Source: Pomacea canaliculata (Eukaryota > Mollusca > Gastropoda > Architaenioglossa > Ampullariidae). From it: a DNA stretch of 64,000 nucleotides. Position numbers and translations under genes: made by a program. Below are positions 53,201-64,000 of the stretch, one piece after another (positions within the stretch are counted from its first letter, which is position 1; the number at the start of each line of letters is the position of its first letter). The DNA is taken from positions 17,142,778 to 17,206,777 of the forward strand of contig NC_037590.1 of NCBI RefSeq assembly GCF_003073045.1, given 5' to 3'. The notes below the pieces were generated by a model that searched no databases, was not told the origin of the DNA, and saw only the letters and a program-made list of their open reading frames with translations.

Positions 53201-54660
53201 CAATGACTAGCCAACAGCAGGAAAAAAAATGCGCATCTAGGCATGCAGCAATCAGCCCTTGTCTCTAATAATCTCAATTGCCGTGTCCATCCTTAATTGT
53301 TGCAAAGTCAACAGTCCTTACTGAATGCTGTTGGCGTGTGTGTGTGTACGTGTTCGTGCAGCTGATGCTGAACTTCACGAACTGTGCCTGCGTCAGAGCC
53401 AGAAATCACAGCCCGATGGTTGTCGACTCGGTGACGAATATAGAAGCTGAACCAGATGTCGAATTGGACCAGTCCCAAGACACAGAATTCACGGTGACCG
53501 ACGGGAAATGTCTTCGAAACCGCTGCAACAGCTTCTATCCATTCTTCGTCCTCCTTCTCTTTGGTATCTTCGTCCGGGCTGTCATCATCCCACCACTGAC
53601 TGTTCTGATCCTCAAGTAGGCTTGGTGCAAAACCTTGCATATTTCATATGATCATGTTGCCAACCTTATCTAGTTCAGAAATCTGCTTCCACCACTTTCT
53701 TCTGTACCAGTAAGATTGAATTTAATGCTGCGTTTCTCGGGAACACAAAGGCTAAACAAAAAGAAAAAAAAAATTGAAGTTCTTGAGAACTCTACTTTTC
53801 TGACGACATGACTCTTGACTATGATGCAGTAGACATCTGCTTTCCCAATATAGGTCTACAGAGGCATTTTTCGGCAACACACAAGCTTACTTTAAATGCT
53901 TTTATGTGTAGTACTGTGACTTGTCAAAAGTTAGAGCAGTCTATACTGTGTTCATAATGGTGTTTATATAGATATATGTGATATATGCATTTGAGGAGGT
54001 GTACATTTGTACCTATTTACAGATGTGTTCCAGATGACGAAAAAGTATTTGCTCTGGGAGCAAACTTTCTTTCTTCTAAAGCCCTAGGTATGACTGAGAC
54101 TCCTTTTTTTTTTCTTTCATTCATATTTTGATGATTCAAGATGAACGAAAAATAACATTATCACTAGAAGGAATCAATGATGATGATAAATTTAAAACGT
54201 GGTATCCTTCACGTTCATCTTCAAACATTTGCTGAAATTCCTGTTGCAATTCATGAGAAAGTAATGACTAGAAGAATGAATATTCCTAACTTTTTTCTTT
54301 TAAATTCCAGGTGCTGTTCCTGGGCCAATAATCCTGGGTGCCCTCATCGATAAAACCTGTCTAATATGGCAGGAAACATGTGAAAATACAGGTCACTGCT
54401 GGATGTATAAAAACACAGATCTCAATCTGCACTTGTGCTTTATATGGCTAGGTACATCCATTGTCTCCACTGTTACATGCTTTTGTGCAAGCCTGCTTGT
54501 TCCAGGTGACCCAAGTTCACCCACAAGACAAGAGCAGCAGTCTAACACCAATATTACTAACAACAAAGATAATCAGAAATCTAACACCCATATCTTTGAC
54601 AACAAAGATAATATGAAATCTGAAAGCTCAGATGAGATATACGAGCCTATTTCAAACTGA
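47297..54660 (+). CDS. SLCO: Organic anion transporting polypeptide (SLCO/OATP family), two frame breaks
   Basis: Twelve-pass plasma-membrane transporter for bile salts, steroid conjugates and other organic anions (family knowledge). Fourteen exons: 47297-47394, 47921-48052, 48473-48657, 48911-49135, 49512-49602, 50024-50145, 50564-50602, 51077-51204, 51493-51631, 52298-52506, 52763-52920, 53362-53615, 54023-54087, 54311-54660. All phases agree, giving 730 aa after removing two extra bases (52432, 52812). Hallmarks: GWGP near the N-terminus, the superfamily signature region (EWIGAWWLMF), FGPKVFEKDF, GGILGGGF, the Kazal-like extracellular loop (CNVWCDC, SPVCGPDGVTYFSACHAGC) and GALIDKTC. The C-terminal tail repeats an N-rich segment (NNKDNQKSNTHIFDNKDNMK). 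An upstream in-frame ATG at 47258 exists, but TTGAGTCAG before 47288 looks like an acceptor of a leader intron, so I prefer 47297. The subfamily is not assigned. Confidence 0.9.
47545..47790. repeat. Imperfect trinucleotide-rich tract (GTA/GTT/GTG)
   Basis: An intron-1 stretch built from irregular GTA, GTT, GTG and, further on, AAT/AAC triplets. Long open frames across it are compositional. Confidence 0.65.
48373..48471. repeat. Nine-copy 11-bp minisatellite ending at the SLCO exon 3 acceptor
   Basis: Nine consecutive 11-bp units with consensus GAACATGTGCC: for example GAACGTGTGCC, GAACGCGTGAT, GAATATGTGCC, GAACATGTGTC and GAACATGTGCA. The last unit runs straight into the splice junction: its terminal A plus G48472 form the AG of the exon 3 acceptor. 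No pyrimidine tract precedes this acceptor. Confidence 0.8.
49465..49509. repeat. (TTTA)n microsatellite abutting an SLCO acceptor
   Basis: About ten TTTA units, one changed to TTCA, run directly into TTTCAG|CT at 49512 and thus serve as the T-rich part of the exon 5 acceptor. Confidence 0.85.
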
Positions 54661-55530
54661 GTTTTACATCTTAAGACTGTTCGTGTTAGAGAGTTTTTAA
54701 ATTATTGTGGAATTAAAATATGACAAAGTAGACAGAGAATGAATAGTTATTAAAAAAAATTGTCAACATCAAACATCCATGCTTCAGCTATTTTACAAAA
54801 AAATTAAGGGTCTTCACAGTATCCAGAGCTGATTTAGTTTTTCTCATTTTCTCACACACTTACCACTGCTTAAATCCTAGTTCAGAAAATAAAGCTTTCA
54901 TTTGATGATAATCTTTAAATTTTATCACAGACTGTAACGAGCCTGAATTGGTCCTTGAGCAATTGTAAAAATGTATTTCTGTCAGCTAAAAAAAAATCAA
55001 TTAAAGTTTTAAGTACGAGTTCCAGTTTATGTTTAAATTTTATACACAAATTTATAATAATATGATAACTTTCCACAAGTTTTAATTTAAGAGAGAGAGA
55101 AAGACAGAGCAAGAGAGAGAGTGGATGTGCACATGTGTGAAAGATTGCATGTCATGCATATTTTGTGTGCATGGCTATGTGTATGCACACATCTGCAGGA
55201 GTATGAATTCATATCCCAACAGATGTCACAAAGATAGATGGAAATGGAATATGACAAAATATACAAGAGATTTAAAAGTGAAAAAAGAGAAACATTCTGC
55301 AGTTAACAATTGTGATTTTTTTATATATCATGTAATCCTGAAACTACTTATGAAGATATAATGAAGCCATCATATGCAACCATACACAACATTCACAATT
55401 CAGAATTTCAGAAGAGTTTTTTCAGGTCTGTGCTGAATAATCTATAAATATTCTACATAAAGTCTTAGATCACAACCACACCAGAGGGAAATGGTCATAC
55501 ATATCTCTGCCAGTACAATTTTTCTAAATG
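54661..55530. other. Convergent 3' spacer between SLCO and JMJD8
   Basis: It holds both 3' UTRs. The A/T-rich sequence has a short GA repeat (55091-55121). A variant signal ATTAAA on the minus strand (55081-55086) could serve JMJD8; this is weak. Confidence 0.55.
54888..54893 (+). other. Candidate polyadenylation signal for SLCO
   Basis: AATAAA 228 bp after the SLCO stop, before the convergent JMJD8 gene. Confidence 0.5.
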
Positions 55531-58500
55531 TCATCCCAGAAATGTTGATATAAATACACTTGTGTCAATGTTCAAAGTGCCATGCCACCATCTGTCTGGA
55601 AAATATATTATCTGAAATTGATATGATAAAAATATTAGGCAGTCATAACTATAAATATTAATAGCAAAAATAAAAATATTTTAAACAATAATTTAAGCAT
55701 AAAAAGTCATTTTATGTTAAACCTTGGATTTACTTCTTTTTAAACTATACCCAATGTGAAAAATGATGCACTCTTGGAGGGAAAAACAGGGGCATATTCA
55801 AACAATCATACTTGAGTTTTTAATAAACGTGATCTGTTCAAAGAGTAATGAGAAAGAAATTCCAGTGCTCGGGCTTATACATGGGAATGGTGAAATCGCA
55901 GGCAAATGGTAGAATTGAAGTCAGTTACATCCTAGCCTTTGTAGTGCCTAAATGCTTGTTTTAGTAAAACCCTGCTGAAGTGTCTCACCACAAGAACAAA
56001 GCAAGCAAGTCTAGAGCAATAGCGTGTCATGAAAATGCACTGTCACACTTCACTGGATGCGAGATAATTTTGGCTGAAAAAAAATTCCAGTCCTCCCAAA
56101 TTGACACTAGAGCCCTGATGTTGCTTCACATAACTTCTTCTCATTGCCCAAGATTAAACCACATTTGGAAGGCCACCACTTCAGCGCAGGAAATGGAATC
56201 AACTGATACTTTTGAAGTTGAACATTTCAAGGACTGCTATCAACAATGGCAGACATTGAAAACGTGAGAATTCACAAGGATCATATTTTCAAGATGAAAT
56301 TTGAAAATCACTGCTAACCCTAAATCTTACTGCAAATGCTGCGCATTCTGTTTGGACGTGTGATTTATCTCTACACCACTGAGTGAATACAAGAGCTCAG
56401 TAAGAAATTAAGAAAGAGTAAGCAAGCATGCATGTATCCGACATGAACAGTCAACATTTACTACTTCCTAGACTTTAAATTATGCTTTGCTTTATGTTTT
56501 TTCCTACAGATAGACAAATAGCATAATGTATCACTTCAACTGCAGCTTCATGCTCTAATACCAAGTACTGTTAGAATAGAAGTAGGATTTATGTGCCAAG
56601 TAACATTGCATAAGGAATGTTTTAATGACAGTTGCCATTTTTCAACAATCAGCAATCACACAGTTACCTGTACATCTACATAAAAAGAGGAGAAAAAAAA
56701 TATGAACAAACAGCAGCAGACATTATTTTTATGTACTACATAACATCTATAAATGCCGCTACGCTTTTGTGTTCTGACAATAAATAGTGAAAAAACTTTT
56801 AGTCTTGTTTTAGTAAGCAACCTAAATTCATTCCTTGCCAACAGGACTAACCTCCCCTTGTCCAACAGTACATTCTAGTGGTTGATCAAGAGGATGTAGT
56901 TCTGGGTAATCTTCATAGAGCCATTGAAGCGTAGTTCTGTTTGGATGGAAATGGGGTACCTTCTCTGGTGGTTGCATAAACCATCTCTTTAAAAAGATGT
57001 TAATAAACTTATATTAATAAAATGAAAACATGATAAATATATAAAAGCACAATAAAACATTCAAAGGCTGTAAATGATTTTTATGACACAATACAGTTCA
57101 CTAAAAATATATATATATTCCCAAAGTCTTCACTTTACCTTCCTGCCATAGATAACTTCACCAAATCCTGGACCATGAAAATGAAATGGCACACCAGTTC
57201 CCGCACCTGAAGACAATTAGGTTAAACAGTTTAATAATAAGCAATTTATATACATGTAGCACATTTCTCAACTGCAGAGTCCACTCAAAGCATTTTACAA
57301 ATCAATTACATAATAACCATTCAAAATGAAAGCAACTATTGCATATTTCTATTACATTAGATAACACTTATTTTTACAAGTAACATGTGTACTTAATATA
57401 TTTAATATTCTACACTTATACCTGCCAATCCAAAGCTGTAAGCCCCTGTAAGCCCAGGTAGTGAGTAGGGTGGAGGAGAATACTTGTCAATCAGTTCTTG
57501 CCACTCCGTGTAATTGTTGTCTCCAAACCAGTAAAATGTCTCTGATCAATAATAATACCTAGAGTTAAGAAAACCCTAAATATGGCTAATATTTTTTTAA
57601 ATCTCACTACTCATTTACTTACATGGACTCAGATGAAAGAATGTTAAGGTCTGATGTATATAAATAATTATGAAGATGGATGAAGCATCATTAATTGTTT
57701 CTTCAGGTCTTGAATCTTGTCCAACAGGATATGGGTCTCCTTAATCATATGGCTGTTCTTTTGAAGCTGCTAGGATAAACCCAAGGGTTCCAACATAATC
57801 TTTCTAAGGTTTTATACATCTGGCCACTGCATAAAATTATGACCACACTTCTCTATGCAAATAATTGTCCATTTCTAAAATTGCTATTTACTTTGCTTTT
57901 AATGACAGCTGAATCCCTTGATCAAGATATCAGCAATAGTAAAATACAAAGTTTCATTGAACAGCAGATGAAATGTACATATACATGTGTTCATGCAAGT
58001 GTGTGTCTGTACTCCCTCCAGGTAAATCTTACATACCATTTCCAAGCATATCCAGTGTCTGAGGTCTCATGATTTCCATTATGTATTGAGCTAAAGTTAC
58101 ATCCACTGTGTCAAGAAAAAAATAAAAAATTAAATATAATAAAATTTATTTTGGCTATTTATGTCACCATTAATTATACTTATTTTCTATTTTCACAAAT
58201 CAGGAAAAACTTACTTTGAAACTCACAAACATGTAAATGTTTATAATTAACAACAAAATTAATAGTTACAATAAACAGCTACATGTACTCAAACGAAAAA
58301 ATTTCATGTTTTAACAGCACTTTTATTCTTACATTTTTCATAGGAGTAGGTATTTGCTGAACTGAGTCTTATCACTTTAGATCCATATTTTTTCAGCATT
58401 TCTTGTTTCTGGCAGTCATGGATGAATTTCTGCTTGACAGAAAGGGAGAAAAATTATACATGACTGTTAATGTCAAGAAAAGGCGTTTCTCTATTCTGAG

Positions 58501-60166
58501 TGCTACATAAAAATAATTACATGTTTAAAGAAAAAAAAAGCATGTCATGCAAACATGTGTAAACTGTTCTTACATGTCCATGTGTAAACTGTACACTTTA
58601 TTAAGACTGCTTCTGTAAGATTCTTTAATTAGTACATACCTATTTTACAGGCCTTTGGTGCTTATGCTTTGTCTGATTTTACACTTTCACAAAGTTTATA
58701 AATGAACAGCGTTTATGGCAGGTCTGCATTTTATCTTTAAAATTACATGCCTTTTCCAACCAAGCAAATGCTTATACACCATGTAGATCAACTTTTACAC
58801 TCTTGGAATATAAAAGGCGTGGCCATTTCTTGAAACTCAAAGTGCAACCAGTATAGATATATATCCTTTGCTTGCTGTTTAGGAACCAATTAAATTAAGT
58901 TTCCTTATGATACAAATATGACATATCAAATCATAATCATTTGCAATTACATGCAATAAGCTAGCTATTGCTTTAAGATTTCACAGTAGAAGTTCTAATT
59001 AAGTTCCCTCACTGCTGTATTATGATTCAAACTTAACATGTTACATACAGAATTGTCTGTTGCTCCTTTGATCACCACAGGCTGTGAATAAGCATATCTG
59101 AAACATGTTATGAATACTTGTAGAAAACCTCTTACTACTTAATAACACTCTTAGCACTACATAAAAGTAGAAGTACAACAGACTGGCTAATATCTGAAGA
59201 ATGTAAAGACAGTAGGTGAAATTTATTTTTTGTTATTGATGCTTTCAGCTAAACATTAGACCAAGAAAGCTATATATTTTTGGAAAGGAAAAAGTTTAAA
59301 CTTTGCAATAAAAGTAATGAAAATCGCCTTCCCCATGTTCCCCTAGCAAACCACGATCCTGGTTCATCGTGCTCAAAGGGTTAATCAACTATTTTTTCTA
59401 CAGATAGGCAAATAGCATAATGTATCACTTCAGCTGCAGCTTCATGCTCTAATAACGAGTACTGTCAGAATAGAAGTAGGATTTATGTGCCAAGTGACAT
59501 TGCATAAGGAATGTTTTAATGACAGTCGACAAAAGGATAAATCTTCTGTAGCTGTATGAGGAAATAAAATTTATAATGATGAGAGATAGTGGACAGGATC
59601 AGATAAAGAAGTGTTCTATATTTCCTGCAAAATGTAATGAGTGTGCTTCATAACAGATGAGTGTGTATTAAGATTTTATGCTGTGTAAAACATTTTTGAT
59701 TCATACAAGGATGAGTCGAAATAAGAAAACAAATGCATCTTTTACTGATACAAACCTGGTTAGAAATTCCTCTTGTGTCAAGTCTTTAGCATATCTTACT
59801 TCTATTGTACATGGCCCTGGCTGTGCCAAAAGTTTGTCTTGATCTGTATACCTATTAGTAATTTTTTTAAATATTAATGGTATAAACATATATTACTTCC
59901 CCAGTTGTATAACATATAATACTTCCCCATTAAAATACATATAAAACATTATGTCGGTCTTTATAAATACATGTGCAAATTGATAACCCTTTACTATGAA
60001 TAACTTTTCCCTTTTACATACATTCCTAACAATGCTCCACACACACACACAGATTAATTAACGGTTTGCAGTGTAAGATGTTTTACCATCCCCCATCAAA
60101 GGCCGATGCAGTAAGAATCAAAACTGTAAAAATATTGAACACATAATGTAAGCTGCATGATCGCAT
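55531..60166 (-). CDS. JMJD8: JmjC domain-containing protein 8 (JMJD8)
   Basis: Soluble JmjC-fold protein of the ER lumen; in vertebrates linked to NF-kB signalling and metabolism, with no proven demethylase activity. Nine exons in transcript order: 60166-60087, 59851-59756, 59097-59049, 58429-58333, 58105-58037, 57541-57422, 57206-57139, 56986-56852, 55611-55531. All junctions are GT-AG and in phase. They sum to 795 nt, 264 aa, the same as the human protein as I recall it. Residues 1-22 are a signal peptide (MRSCSLHYVFNIFTVLILTA...). The JmjC landmarks are VIKGATDNS, LSSANTYSYE, FYWFGDNNYTEW, YSFGLAGAGTGVPFHFHGPG, RWFMQPPEK, ECTVGQGE and the terminal YFPDRWWHGTLNIDTS with FISTFLG as C-terminus. 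There is no frame break. It is head to head with POLR3H. Intron 2 and intron 8 carry copies of one 136-bp repeat. Confidence 0.93.
56497..56632. repeat. Copy 1 of a 136-bp dispersed repeat (JMJD8 intron 8)
   Basis: It matches 59392-59526 in the same orientation with about six substitutions and one gap, from TTTTTTC..TACAGATAG to TTTTAATGACAGT. It shows no coding capacity and I recognise no family. Confidence 0.85.
59392..59526. repeat. Copy 2 of the 136-bp dispersed repeat (JMJD8 intron 2)
   Basis: Partner of 56497-56632, about 95 percent identical, 2.9 kb away in the same gene. Outside the matched segment the two loci are unrelated. Confidence 0.85.
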
Positions 60167-60412
60167 GATTAGATTTAATATTATTTTCTTCGAAAATGTC
60201 GCGCGGATTTGCGACATTACACATCACCGCACCTAGCGTTCTATTTTTACGACCTCAAGTGTCACAAATAACTTGCTAAGAATTAATGATCTCCCATGAA
60301 TAAGTTATATAATGATAATAAGTTTAGATTAAGTTAGATTTTTATTAGAAAATGTAGTCGCAAAGTTTTGTGATATTTTCACTTCTGACAGGCACAACGT
60401 GAGCGAGGCAAG
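60167..60412. promoter_or_regulatory. Bidirectional promoter of JMJD8 and POLR3H
   Basis: Only 246 bp separate the two divergent start codons, so both 5' UTRs and promoters must lie here. The JMJD8-proximal part is the GC-richer part and holds a perfect inverted repeat, AATGTCGC (60195-60202) and GCGACATT (60211-60218), with an 8-bp spacer. The rest is A/T-rich and no clear TATA box stands out, as is common for housekeeping promoters. Confidence 0.7.
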
Positions 60413-63188
60413 ATGTTTGTTTTGACTCGCATGAAAGATACGGTGCGCATTCCCCCGAATTTGCTTCATCTCGACACCACTCAAGCCATTACAGAAATCA
60501 TAAACTCAAAATTAGCAAACAAGGTAAACGCTTGATATTTCACTTGTTAATATTTAATAATCATGAATGCCACTAAACCGAATCGGCTGAGGGACCAACT
60601 CGCACAGCAGCTAACAACAATAATAAACCTTATATTGTTGAGCCGTTGGCTTGCCTTTCTTAAAATCAATGTACATACTTCCTTTTGTCAAATATTTCTT
60701 TCATAAGTGAAATTTTATATCAGAGAAAAGTAGGAAAGCATTGGGAAATAAAGCTAGCTATGAACAAGATAAGTGTTATACTTTCAGGTTGTTCACAATG
60801 TCGGCTTATGCATTGCTTTGTGGGACATTGAAAAGTTTGAAGATACCTTTATCTTTCCTGGTGATGGAGGAACACATACAACTGGTAAGTTGCATTGTGC
60901 ATGCAAGTCCATTAGCTTATGATTTTATTTTTTTTTTACATATTTTTTTAAAAGCTGATGTTCAGGTTATATTCACCTGTAGGACTATAAAAATCTGTGA
61001 AATTTAATTATTATAAAGCCAAAGTTTTGAGAGGGCGTAATTCCATCTGTTGAGTAAATTACACTTACAGAAGAAAATTCAGATGAATTGGGAAAATGTA
61101 TGAACTAGTTTACATGAAATAGCTGTGTTGAATTTTGTTACAGAATTACTTGCTTTTTTTTTCAAATTAATGATATACTGGGCTCTCAAGCTGTGTTGTT
61201 TTTACAGTTCACTTCAGGTATGTTGTGTTTCGACCTTTTATTGATGAAGTTCTGATTGGGAAAGTAAAACGGTGCAGCAGAGAAGGGGTTTATGGTAAGC
61301 AGAATTTTTCCTTTTGTCTGAATGTGTGTCGGCAGCCACCTTGCTTTAATCTACTTTAGGTTAACCCTAAAGGTTATTTGAATTTAAAATGGTTGATGCA
61401 GAGTGGTACTCAGGCTTAAAAGCTAGATTTCTAACCCGTAATGATAGGAAAAGAATGACCTTTCCCAGGAGATGAGGAGCACACACAGTATTGACTGCCC
61501 TAATGGTAAAACTAATTTCTTCCATCTCCTGACAAGTAACATTTTTTACATAAAATTTTGAGCCTGAATAATGTTTGAGGTCAACGCCATTGAGGTTAAT
61601 GAGCATTCTCAGTTTATAGTTGCAGAAGTAAGCAAATACATTTTATACTTTATCATAAAAAATGCAGACTTGGAAATGAGTGTCATGATATCAAGCAATC
61701 CACCACCCTCATAAAATTAAAAATGCAGAAAGATTTGAGCTCATTAGGTTGAGTTTGTATGTTTATGTGCTAGTGCACAGAAGTGTTATTATAAAAATAC
61801 TTTTACAAATTGTTTGCTTTGTGAAAATAAAATAAATCACAACCAAAAGCCTATTTAAAAAAGCAGCATGAGAGTGAGCAAAGCTGCAACTACTACTGTA
61901 GGGAAATATTATCAAAATAAGCAAGAAATAAATAGATGATGGAAAGATTGAAAAGAACACTACTTACTAGATTACATTTTCATTATAATTGTTAATTTTG
62001 TGCATCAAAAATTTGAAAAAGTATTTTCCTTAGATAATACTGGCAGCACAGAGACATCTAGATACAAACTAATGCATTTTTGATTTTTCTTTTACAGTTT
62101 CTATGGGATTTTTTGATGATGTTTTCATTCCAGCTGATGCACTACAACATCCATCTAAATTGTATCCTTTGATTGTTGCCTTCCTACCATTTCTAGATTT
62201 TGAGAAACACTTCTATCATTTGAGCTCACACTTAGGCATATGGTTCATTTATGTTTGGATTACATCAAGTACATTTTTTTTTATGTTGTTTGAAGCCTTA
62301 ATTAGTTCCAGTAATGAACAAGAGCAGCTATGGGCCTGGGAATATGACACAGGTGAAGGCAAGCATGATCTTTACATGGACATTGATGAAGAGATCAGGT
62401 GAAATGTATTCTGATATTTTTGTTGAATAAAGTTATTGTTTGCACTTACACAAATAGAGCATTACTATTTTCTTAGTTAATATTGGGAACGTTTTTTTGA
62501 CTGTTACACGTAATGGTAAGTTTATGCCTAAAGCTAAATGTAGAAGTGAGCAGTCTAGATCAAACATCTGTGACAATGACTAAACTAACATAAATAGTAA
62601 GGGCAGTGTTTATTCAAAACAGCATGAAAGACAAAACAAAACATCATCAAAGTACCATTGCAATAATTAAGCATCAACGGTTCTTTTTTATCTCTTTGTA
62701 GTTTAAGTCCCATGATTTGAATGAAGTAAACATGAATCAAATTAGGAGAGCAGTCAGAAAACTGTAATGTTTCTTTGTCCTTTACTAGATTCCGTGTTAT
62801 GGAGGAGAAGTTTGTGGAGGTGAGTCCCAAAAAGAAGAAAACAAAGGGGGAGCCCAAAGATGTGCCACAGATTGATGCTGAACCACGAAAACCTCCCTAC
62901 ACCATAACTGTGAGTTTTTTTCAACTTGTCGAATCCTACTCAAGAAAACAACTCGGTACACTTTGCTCACATCTATTGTAAGGCATACCAAGTTAAACTT
63001 TGTGTTATTTAATGATGGTATCATAGCTGTGTGGATGAATTGCTAAGCATGCTAATATTTGTGGTTGGTATGTTAATTTGCTTGGTATGAAAAATTTTAT
63101 TGTCCAGTAATTTCTTTCTATTTATTTTCAGGGCACACTAGCTGAACCAGGACTAGGTTTGCTTTCATGGTGGACTTCAGCAGGCTAA
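60413..63188 (+). CDS. POLR3H: DNA-directed RNA polymerase III subunit RPC8 (POLR3H)
   Basis: Subunit of the Pol III stalk with RPC9, the counterpart of RPB7; acts in initiation of tRNA and 5S rRNA transcription in the nucleus. Seven exons: 60413-60523, 60788-60884, 61208-61294, 62098-62161, 62312-62398, 62789-62909, 63132-63188. Every junction is in phase; 624 nt, 207 aa (human 204). The N-terminal SHS2-like domain (about 1-80) begins [16 protein letters not shown] and includes [20 protein letters not shown] and [10 protein letters not shown]. The C-terminal OB/Rbc25 domain includes [49 protein letters not shown], a lysine-rich linker and the invariant end [12 protein letters not shown]. The donor at 62162 (GTATCC) is weak, but the join gives the expected family sequence. 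There is no frame break. The start ATG follows GGCAAG and matches the family N-terminus exactly. Confidence 0.95.
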
Positions 63189-63194
63189 AATAAA
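63189..63194 (+). other. Polyadenylation signal of POLR3H, directly after the stop
   Basis: The stop TAA (63186-63188) is followed at once by AATAAA. A GT-rich stretch at 63240-63265 fits a downstream cleavage element, so the 3' UTR would be only about 20-40 nt. Confidence 0.65.
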
Positions 63195-63229
63195 GTATTT
63201 TAGTTTTGAAATTTCTAGGTGTGTAAATC

Positions 63230-63850
63230 TTTTATCTTCTGTGTGTGTGTGTTTGTGTGTGTGTTGACATTCCTGAAACCAAAATACAATGTTCTGTACA
63301 GCAGTATTGTGGCTGGTTGATGTGTAGTGAGGGATCTGGCAGGATGCAGCAGTTGACTGGGTCTTTCCCTATGATCTTTGCTAATTGGGCACATAGGTGG
63401 GGCATTTCCTTGTTGACATTAGCTAGTTCTTCATTTGTCAATGCCATTTTTGTTTACAGGTTAAAAGATAGCCTAAATAAGGGGAAGGTGGGTGAAGAAA
63501 TCCAAGTAACAAGACAAGTTTCCACAGATTTACTATTTTCAAAAGGGTCACTGTCCAGTTTTCATACCCATAAAGCAAAATGGAAACTGCTGCACTGCTC
63601 AAATACCTCTTAAGGGCTTTGATTAGTTGGATAGGGTTCTCTACTGTGTTCAAGTTAGTCGGGACATGGCACATTATATCATGTGGTACACTTGTCAAAT
63701 GCTTTCTTAAAGTCAGCAACGTTTGTGAAGAACTTGTGCAATTTTTCAAATGCTCTTCTAATACGAGGCATCATTTAAGGATCCGTTCAGCTGTTCTTTT
63801 ATCTGGTCTAAAGGCAGTATATTATTTGCTTTACGTCAAATAATTAGTAC
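63230..63850 (-). mobile_element. Decayed LINE reverse transcriptase fragment
   Basis: On the minus strand, conserved non-LTR reverse transcriptase landmarks appear in order but broken by stops: FRPDKRTAERI near 63810 (like the GFRxGRST motif), ADFKKAFDK near 63715 (the DFKKAFD motif) and SILLYGYENWTVT near 63570 (the C-terminal LLYGxExW motif). The last two are about 45 codons apart, while intact elements have some 200 or more residues between them, so the core is internally deleted. The edges are uncertain, and the 5' part may run beyond the window. Confidence 0.6.
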
Positions 63851-64000
63851 TCAGAGCATTATTTTGGGTGGATTATCAGGTTGTCATTTCTAGTTGCTAG
63901 GACATGACATATCCCAAGAATCGGTTGAGGACATTGCAAGTAATTTGGGACCATTCTTTCAGTCCTAGGATCTTCTAGCATATTGCGAAGACTTGTTATT
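63851..64000. other. Right edge, no gene seen
   Basis: It is probably more of the same LINE remnant on the minus strand, but no motif is readable. Confidence 0.3.

Noticed and set aside
62103-62402. A single long POLR3H exon through 62162-62311
   Set aside because: The retained stretch inserts a hydrophobic segment absent from the family; splicing at 62161 and 62312 gives the conserved join.
1-64000. CRISPR arrays, operons, integrons or phage
   Set aside because: The DNA is eukaryotic: split genes, microsatellites and retroelement debris. No regularly spaced repeats of CRISPR type exist.

Overview
This is animal nuclear DNA. Genes are split by GT-AG introns, gene density is low, and microsatellites and degraded retroelements are common. 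The protein set points to a mollusc, probably a gastropod: a secretin-like receptor with a somatomedin-B ectodomain is a type expanded in molluscs. The species is inference. There is no bacterial, phage or CRISPR content, and I found no new multi-gene system.

Layout. 1-10646 is non-coding or upstream intron with short repeats. 10647-26607 (+) holds seven exons encoding the kinase core of FAM20C, a secretory-pathway protein kinase; its N-terminal exon is not visible. 26608-41481 is a 15-kb gene desert rich in simple repeats. 41482-45117 (+) is a two-exon receptor with signal peptide, somatomedin-B region and seven membrane segments. 47297-54660 (+) is a 14-exon organic anion transporter (SLCO/OATP), with two perfect CRE palindromes upstream. 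55531-60166 (-) is a nine-exon JMJD8 gene (264 aa). 60413-63188 (+) is a seven-exon POLR3H gene (207 aa). JMJD8 and POLR3H are head to head across 246 bp and JMJD8 is tail to tail with the transporter. The right end (about 63.23-63.85 kb) carries a decayed LINE reverse transcriptase on the minus strand.

The genes are housekeeping or physiological and unrelated in pathway: secreted-protein phosphorylation, cell-surface signalling, organic anion uptake, an ER-lumen JmjC protein and RNA polymerase III. The only likely functional coupling is the shared JMJD8/POLR3H promoter.

The most important technical point is that FAM20C, the receptor and the transporter together contain ten frame breaks, each explained by a one-base insertion or deletion inside otherwise conserved coding sequence with good splice sites. 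JMJD8 and POLR3H have none. Correcting each break by one base closes the receptor and transporter frames exactly (980 and 731 codons including stop). I read these as uncorrected assembly indels rather than dead genes. The most interesting structures outside genes are an 11-bp minisatellite that supplies the splice acceptor of transporter exon 3, a 136-bp repeat present in two JMJD8 introns, a perfect inverted repeat in the bidirectional promoter, and six perfect copies of the NRF-1-like palindrome GCGCATGCGC.
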